From NCBI GenBank assembly GCA_036012155.1, contig DASCOT010000012.1, forward strand, positions 1-28,315: DNA of 28,315 nucleotides. Reading direction: 5' to 3'. How positions within the stretch are numbered: the stretch's first letter is position 1; every line of letters begins with the position of its first letter. The notes beneath the pieces are model-generated. The model was not told where the DNA came from, did no database searches, and saw nothing but the letters and a program-made list of their open reading frames with translations. This document shows, piece by piece, positions 23,463-28,315 of the stretch. The position numbers were made by a program, and so were the translations under genes. This stretch comes from DASCOT01 sp036012155. GTDB taxonomy: Bacteria > Acidobacteriota > UBA890 > WLXD01.

Positions 23463-24824
23463 ATGGAATCCCCCGAACACGAGCCCAGCAGCCCAGGTAT
23501 GCCCACCGACAGGGGCCCCTCTGTGCCAACATCGCAAAAGCTGCCCTCGGCCATCGTCGGACTCATACTGATTCTTGGCGTCGCCATTGGGGCGCTTTCG
23601 GTGATTGCCGCTGTCGGGTTCGGTTTCCTTGATGGCCGATCCATGGGCCTGGGATCGGCCGAGATGCCGCCAACGGATCACGGTGGGTCTGGAGGCGAAG
23701 ACGCCGGTGAGGGGCCGCCGCGCGGCCCGATGGCCTCGCCGGTCGAGGTCGTGCCCGCCGTTGAAGTGGTGGCGGCGGAAAGAATCGAGCTTCTCGGTAC
23801 GGCTGCGCCGGTGCGTGAATCGTTGGTGGCCAGCGAGGTCGACGGCCTGCTGTCGGAGCTGAGCGTTCACGAGGGTGACGCGGTGCGCCGCGGCCAGGTG
23901 CTGGTGCGCCTGCGGACCACGGCGCTCGAGCAGCAACTCGCCGCGGCGCGCGCAGCGCGCGACGAGACCGACGCCCGGCTGGCCCGCGCTAGCGCCGATT
24001 TCGATCGTCTTGCCAGTCTTCTCGAGCGCGCGGCGATCTCGCAGCGCGAGTATGAGCAGGCGGTCTCCGATCGCGATGCCTTCGTCCAGGGTGTGGCGCG
24101 CCTCGACGCCGAGGTGTTACGCCTCGAGGACGTTCTCGAGCGGGCGGCGGTACGGGCACCGTTCTCAGGACGTGTCTCGGCGGTGCACGTCGAGGTGGGC
24201 GAGTGGGTCGCGCAGGGTGACGAGATCATCTCGCTGGTCGACCTGTCGGAGGTCGAGGTGGCGGTGCAGATCGCCGAGCGTTATATCTCGGCCGTGCAGC
24301 CGGGGTTCCCGGTCGACGTCAGGCTGGACGCATTGCCCGGCCGCGATTATGCCGGCACGGTGAAGGCCATCGTTCCGCAGGCGGTGCCGGAAGCGCGCAC
24401 CTTCCCCGTCCTCGTCCGCGTGCCGAATTCGGATCTGGCGATCAAGGGCGGTATGGCGGCCCGTGTGTCGGCACAGCTCGGTAGTCCGGAGCCGGCCATG
24501 CTGGTGAGCAAGGACGCGATCGTTCGACGCGGCGACCAGGTACTGATTTTCCGCGTCATGACCATGGGTCCACCGACTGAGTCGGGCGGCGTTGGCACCC
24601 AGGGGATGATCGAGCAGGTATCGGTGGATATCGGCCCCGCGCGGGGACAGTGGCAGGTGGTTTACGGAGCTGTTGCGGGCGGCGATCTGGTGATCGTGCG
24701 CGGCAACGAGCGGGTCTTTCCCGGCCAACCCGTGCAGGTATCTGCGGTGCGCGATTTGGCAGTGCCGATGGCCGACCTGAGCAAGCCGATTGCGGTGGAT
24801 CCTCGACAAGAAACGGGCTCATGA
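23463..24824 (+). CDS. RND efflux periplasmic adaptor (HlyD/MFP family)
   Basis: A 453-aa membrane-fusion protein. It has a short cytoplasmic tail, a transmembrane anchor (~28-53), a Gly/Pro-rich linker, and a split biotinyl-lipoyl domain (halves at ~124-150, SEVDGLLSELSVHEGDAVRR, and ~231-255, RAPFSGRVSAVHVEVGEWV) flanking an alpha-helical hairpin (~155-230, rich in Ala/Arg/Glu). Beta-barrel and membrane-proximal domains (~256-430) follow. It would link the RND pump encoded next to an outer-membrane channel. ATG 23463 is chosen because the 47 in-frame codons before it are basic and unconserved; its Shine-Dalgarno is weak. Its stop overlaps the pump start (ATGA). No TolC-like gene is in the window. 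Confidence 0.9.
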   Translation: MESPEHEPSSPGMPTDRGPSVPTSQKLPSAIVGLILILGVAIGALSVIAAVGFGFLDGRSMGLGSAEMPPTDHGGSGGEDAGEGPPRGPMASPVEVVPAVEVVAAERIELLGTAAPVRESLVASEVDGLLSELSVHEGDAVRRGQVLVRLRTTALEQQLAAARAARDETDARLARASADFDRLASLLERAAISQREYEQAVSDRDAFVQGVARLDAEVLRLEDVLERAAVRAPFSGRVSAVHVEVGEWVAQGDEIISLVDLSEVEVAVQIAERYISAVQPGFPVDVRLDALPGRDYAGTVKAIVPQAVPEARTFPVLVRVPNSDLAIKGGMAARVSAQLGSPEPAMLVSKDAIVRRGDQVLIFRVMTMGPPTESGGVGTQGMIEQVSVDIGPARGQWQVVYGAVAGGDLVIVRGNERVFPGQPVQVSAVRDLAVPMADLSKPIAVDPRQETGS

Positions 24825-27800
24825 GGCTCGTTGATGCGTCGATCAAGTCTCCGGTCAGCGTAACGGTCGTCGTTCTCCTGGTTGCGTTGTTCGGCATGTT
24901 GGCGCTGCTCCGCATTCCGGTGCAGCTGATTCCCGACGTCGAGGTGCCGCAGGCCGTCGTAACCACGCTATGGCCCGGCGCGTCGCCGGAAGAGATCGAG
25001 ACCGAGATCGTTCAGAAGCAGGAGGAACAGCTCAAGTCGCTTGAAGGGCTGGTGAAGATGACCAGCCAGAGCAGCCAGTCGACAGGGACGGTGACGCTGC
25101 AGTTCCAGATCGGCGTCGAGCCGGATGCGGTGCTCCTGAAGGTGAGCAACCGGCTGCAACAGGTGCCGCAGTATCCCGCCACGGCGCTCAAGCCGGTGAT
25201 CACCAGCAAGTCTCCCTTCGAGCAGAACGTCATCGCCTGGATCGTTCTGCAAGCGTTGCCGGATTCGGACGTCGACATCGAACGACAGCGCGACTTCGCC
25301 ATCGAGGTTGTACAGCGCACGCTCGAGCGTGTCTCCGGAGTTGCTGTTGCGCAGATCTGGGCTGGCCGCGACCGTGAGCTGCAGGTCACCGTCGATCCCC
25401 AGAAGCTCGCGGTGCGGGGATTGTCCCTGTCGCAGGTGGCAGCGGCGCTCGACGCCGAGAACCGCGACATATCGGCCGGCGACTTCGACGAGGGCAAGCG
25501 CACCTACGTCGTGCGCACGGTAGGGGAATACACTGCACCGGAGCAGATCGAAGATGTGGTGCTGGCATGGCGCGCCGGTGGCCCGGTCTACACTCGCGAC
25601 GTCGCTACCGTCGAGCTCGGCTATGCCAAGGCGACATCGATCATGCGGCAGCGCGGCCAGCCTACGATCGGCGTAGCGGTGCAGCAGCAGTCGGGCTCGA
25701 ACACGCTGCTGGTGCTCGAAGGGGTGGAACGCGCCGTGGCGCAGCTCAACGCCGGAAGCGTTGGCGAGCGCGGCATGCGCCTGGTGATCGCGTTTTCGCA
25801 GGGCGAGTACATCGAGAGCGCAATCTCGCTGGTACAGCGCAACATTTTCATCGGTGGCCTGTTGGCCCTGATGGTGCTGTTGTTGTTCCTGCGCAGCTTC
25901 TCGAGCACGTTGGTCATCGGGCTGGCGATTCCGGTGAGCGTGGTGGCGACGCTCTTGGTGATGAGTCTGCTGGGTCGCAACATCAATGTGGTCAGCCTGG
26001 CAGGGATGGCGTTCGCCGTCGGCATGATCGTCGATGCGTCGATCGTCGTGCTGGAGAACATCTATCGCCACCAACAAATGGGGAAGCGACGGGCACAGGC
26101 AGCCTACGACGGTACCGTCGAAGTATGGGGCGCGGTGTTCGCCTCGGTGATGAGCACGGTCGCCGTGTTCCTTCCGGTGCTTTTCGTGCAGGAGGAGGCG
26201 GGGCAGTTGTTCCGCGATATCGCTGTTGCGGTAAGTGCCGCGGTGCTGATTTCTCTGGTTGTGTCGGTCTCGCTCATTCCGAGTCTCTCGGCCCGCATTC
26301 TCGGTCGCGCCGTGGCCGCCGGCACCGACGTGCCCGAAGCGCCGCGTGGCAGGGGCATCCTGGGATGGGGCGAGCGGGTGAATCGGCGCATCGCCGGCTT
26401 TACCTACTGGCTGTCGGGCTCGACGGTATTGCGTGTCGTCGTGGTTCTGGTGCTGGCCGGCGGTGCGGTGATCATGGCCTGGTCGCTGATGCCGGAGACC
26501 GAATACCTTCCCAACGGCAATCTGAACTTCGCCTTCGGGCTACTGGTTCCGCCGCCCGGTTACAACATCGACGAATTTCTGTCGATGTCGGAGACGGTGA
26601 GCGAGGTGCTACGTCCCTACCGAGACGCGCTGCCGGGCTCGCCGGAGGCAGCTCAGCTGGACGCGCCCCCGATCGAGAACGATTTCTTCGCCTCGACCGG
26701 ATTCGGTGCGTTCATGGGTGTGATTGGCTATCAGAGCTACGGTCAGCGCACCGGCGAGCTCGTTCCGGTATTGCAGCAGGCGCTCGGGTTGATTCCGGGA
26801 ACCTTCGGCGTGGTGCAGCAGCCCTCGATCTTCCAGCGCGGGCCCTCTGCGGGCCGCGCCATCGATGTCGATCTCACCGGCCCGGACCTGAGTGTGCTTC
26901 TCGCCCTGGGCGGCCGGGTGTTCGGGGGCGTCATGGCGACCCTGCCAGGCGCCCAGGCGCAGCCGATTCCGGGGCTCGACTTGGGCAACCCTGAAGTGCG
27001 TATCATTCCGGATCGCGAGCGCGCCGCGGAGCTCGGGCTGACGGCGTCAGAGCTCGGGTTCGCCCTCAACGCCCTCGTCGACGGCGTAAAGATCAGCGAG
27101 TATCAATTCGAGGGCAGGGCGATCGACCTCATGCTCAGGGGGGCCGCCCCGTACGCGGCACGCTCACAGGATATCGAGGCGCTCAACATCGCCACACCGG
27201 CGGGCCGTGTGGTGAGCGTCGGCGATGTCGGCCGCGTCTTCGAGACCAACGGCCCCACACAGATCAACCGTATCGAACGCCAGCGCGCCGTGACCATTCG
27301 CGTCTTGCCGGATCGTCAGATGCCGCTCGAAGCGGCGATGGTGACGATCGAGGAAGACATCTTGGCACCGATGCGCGCCGACGGCTCTCTGTCGCTTCCC
27401 TACGAGGCGGCGCTGGCCGGCTCGGCCGATAAGCTCACCACGACCCGACAGGCCCTTCAGGGGAACATGGTGCTGGCGCTGGTAGTGACGTACTTGCTGA
27501 TGGCAGCGTTGTTCGAGTCGTTCCTGTATCCGTTCGTGATCCTGTTCTCGGTCCCCTTCGCAGCCCTCGGTGGGTTCGTAGGCCTTGCCCTGGTGAACGC
27601 ATTCGTCGGCTACCAGGCGCTCGACGTGATCGCCATGCTCGGTTTCGTGATTCTCGTCGGCATCGTCGTCAACAACGCCATCCTGATCGTTCACCAGACG
27701 CTGAACTACATGCGAGATCGCGGACTCGGGCACCGCGAAGCACTGCGCGACGCCGTGTCCGACCGCGTGCGGCCGATCTTCATGAGCACGCTTACCTCGG

Positions 27801-28006
27801 TTATGGGCATGGCTCCATTGGTGTTGGTGACCGGGCCCGGCAGCGAGATCTACCGTGGACTAGGTAGCGTCGTGGTGGGTGGATTGGCGGTCTCGACGAT
27901 CTTCACCCTGTTTCTCGTGCCGGCCGTTTTCTCGATCGTGATGGACATACGAGCCGTGCTGTTGCGGGGTATACAGGGCGGCGGCAAGGCGCGCGTCCGA
28001 GCTTGA
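24821..28006 (+). CDS. RND efflux transporter permease
   Basis: A 1061-aa inner-membrane pump of the AcrB/HAE superfamily. Residues 1-40 hold the first transmembrane helix and the conserved VPQAVVTTLWPGASPEEIE porter start. The usual two-fold repeat is visible, with the TM2-TM6 block at about 335-510 and TM8-TM12 near the C-terminus. In the proton-relay helices it has Asp405 (GMIVDASIVVLENI) but Ala where AcrB has its second Asp. TM10 reads GIVVNNAILIVHQ with Asn951 where AcrB has Lys940. That pattern occurs in other RND groups, so energy coupling probably still uses Asp405. Substrate unknown. ATG 24821 overlaps the adaptor stop. The frame is open back to 24650, which is only a shadow of the adaptor. 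Confidence 0.95.
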   Translation: MRLVDASIKSPVSVTVVVLLVALFGMLALLRIPVQLIPDVEVPQAVVTTLWPGASPEEIETEIVQKQEEQLKSLEGLVKMTSQSSQSTGTVTLQFQIGVEPDAVLLKVSNRLQQVPQYPATALKPVITSKSPFEQNVIAWIVLQALPDSDVDIERQRDFAIEVVQRTLERVSGVAVAQIWAGRDRELQVTVDPQKLAVRGLSLSQVAAALDAENRDISAGDFDEGKRTYVVRTVGEYTAPEQIEDVVLAWRAGGPVYTRDVATVELGYAKATSIMRQRGQPTIGVAVQQQSGSNTLLVLEGVERAVAQLNAGSVGERGMRLVIAFSQGEYIESAISLVQRNIFIGGLLALMVLLLFLRSFSSTLVIGLAIPVSVVATLLVMSLLGRNINVVSLAGMAFAVGMIVDASIVVLENIYRHQQMGKRRAQAAYDGTVEVWGAVFASVMSTVAVFLPVLFVQEEAGQLFRDIAVAVSAAVLISLVVSVSLIPSLSARILGRAVAAGTDVPEAPRGRGILGWGERVNRRIAGFTYWLSGSTVLRVVVVLVLAGGAVIMAWSLMPETEYLPNGNLNFAFGLLVPPPGYNIDEFLSMSETVSEVLRPYRDALPGSPEAAQLDAPPIENDFFASTGFGAFMGVIGYQSYGQRTGELVPVLQQALGLIPGTFGVVQQPSIFQRGPSAGRAIDVDLTGPDLSVLLALGGRVFGGVMATLPGAQAQPIPGLDLGNPEVRIIPDRERAAELGLTASELGFALNALVDGVKISEYQFEGRAIDLMLRGAAPYAARSQDIEALNIATPAGRVVSVGDVGRVFETNGPTQINRIERQRAVTIRVLPDRQMPLEAAMVTIEEDILAPMRADGSLSLPYEAALAGSADKLTTTRQALQGNMVLALVVTYLLMAALFESFLYPFVILFSVPFAALGGFVGLALVNAFVGYQALDVIAMLGFVILVGIVVNNAILIVHQTLNYMRDRGLGHREALRDAVSDRVRPIFMSTLTSVMGMAPLVLVTGPGSEIYRGLGSVVVGGLAVSTIFTLFLVPAVFSIVMDIRAVLLRGIQGGGKARVRA

Positions 28007-28113
28007 TGGTTTATGAGTCAGAAATCGCGCCGACATAGCGATGGCCTGCCCCTGGCCGAGCTCAGCTCGCTGGCCGACTTCAGCGCCTGGAGCTCGTTAG
28101 CGTTGCTGAACGG

Positions 28114-28136
28114 ATCGCGTCGGTAGCCGATGCGAT
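28114..28136 (+). terminator. Hairpin after the RND operon
   Basis: ATCGCGTCGG (28114-28123) pairs with CCGATGCGAT (28127-28136) around a TAG loop; one pair is G-U on the plus strand. It lies 108 bp past the pump stop and 43 bp before the cobalamin adenosyltransferase start. No T-run follows. It may be a terminator or a 5' leader element of the next gene. Confidence 0.35.
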
Positions 28137-28178
28137 GTCCAGACCTGATCGTAGCGCTGCGGAGTGTATCCTCGGTTC

Positions 28179-28315
28179 ATGCGATTGACCCGCCTGTATA
28201 CGCGCAACGGCGACAGCGGCACCACCCGGCTCGCGAACGGGGTCGACGTTCGCAAGGACTCTCTTCGGGTGACGGCCTACGGTGAAGTGGATGAGCTCAA
28301 CTCCCAGATCGGATG
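28179..28315 (+). CDS. PduO-type cob(I)alamin adenosyltransferase, cut by window end
   Basis: The first 45 codons read MRLTRLYTRNGDSGTTRLAN, then a GVDVRKDSLRVTAYG segment and EVDELNSQIG. This is the N-terminal signature of PduO/MMAB-type ATP:cob(I)alamin adenosyltransferases (K/R-x-Y-T-R-x-G-D-x-G-T-T, then R-V-x-A-Y-G-x-V-D-E-L-N). The enzyme transfers the adenosyl group of ATP to cob(I)alamin to make coenzyme B12. The rest of the gene lies outside the window. A GGAG lies about 15 nt before the ATG, too far to be a good Shine-Dalgarno. It implies that the organism uses or remodels B12. Confidence 0.9.
   Translation, partial: MRLTRLYTRNGDSGTTRLANGVDVRKDSLRVTAYGEVDELNSQIG

Noticed and set aside
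24968..26077. 369-codon minus-strand ORF within the RND pump
   Set aside because: It is rich in Arg/His/Gln, has no motif, and lies fully antisense to a well-conserved pump.
28013..28126. Small 37-codon ORF after the RND pump
   Set aside because: It has no clear ribosome-binding site and its composition is Ser/Leu/Ala only. Its end overlaps the hairpin at 28114, so it is likely chance.

Overview
The window is one continuous stretch of high-GC bacterial chromosome with about 22 protein genes. There is no rRNA or tRNA, no CRISPR array and no recognisable transposase. The gene mix suggests an uncultivated Acidobacteriota-like lineage: an acidobacterial-type PQQ dehydrogenase, a secreted HExxH metalloprotease of the DUF5117 kind, a multihaem cytochrome/TPR protein coupled to a CRTAC1 (ASPIC/UnbV) protein, and a membrane protein paired with a small winged-helix regulator. 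This is a judgement from protein families and I could not test it. Gemmatimonadota or another soil/marine lineage remains possible.

Layout. 10-3429: a CNNM/CBS membrane protein (minus), two exported proteins of unknown function, and a DUF3291 protein. 3477-6734: a tight plus-strand operon of a dihaem cytochrome c, a periplasmic PQQ dehydrogenase and a SAM methyltransferase, with 4-bp and 8-bp overlaps. 6788-13027: a run of minus-strand genes (rhomboid protease with a zinc ribbon, large secreted metalloprotease, TPR lipoprotein, Smr domain protein, TIM-barrel-like secreted protein). 13200-15367: a plus-strand pair of an arginine-deiminase/DDAH-superfamily hydrolase and an M20 deacylase. 15590-17776 (minus): rimI and an FHA-GAF-PP2C phosphatase broken by a one-base frameshift. 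18013-23258 (plus): a membrane protein broken by a 5-bp repeat, its winged-helix regulator, a pentahaem cytochrome/TPR protein and a CRTAC1 protein. 23463-28006: a two-gene RND efflux system. 28179-end: the start of a PduO-type cobalamin adenosyltransferase.

How the genes fit together. The PQQ operon is a self-contained periplasmic oxidation module: the dehydrogenase would pass electrons to the cytochrome encoded just before it. The dehydrogenase has the Asp-x-Asp active-site pattern linked to lanthanide use and lacks the usual adjacent-cysteine pair. The pentahaem cytochrome and CRTAC1 protein look like a second extracytoplasmic redox or surface module, under or beside a small regulator.

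The most unusual non-coding signal is at 15390-15583, between two convergent genes. A stem of about 28 bp closes a series of nested inner stems, and its non-Watson-Crick positions form G-U pairs only if the plus strand is transcribed. Smaller perfect or nested hairpins lie in several other intergenic gaps (1344, 10632, 11804, 23292, 28114), none followed by a clear U-tract. Two genes within 1.4 kb of each other (16.9-18.3 kb) carry frameshifts, one of them exactly explained by an extra copy of a 5-bp tandem unit.
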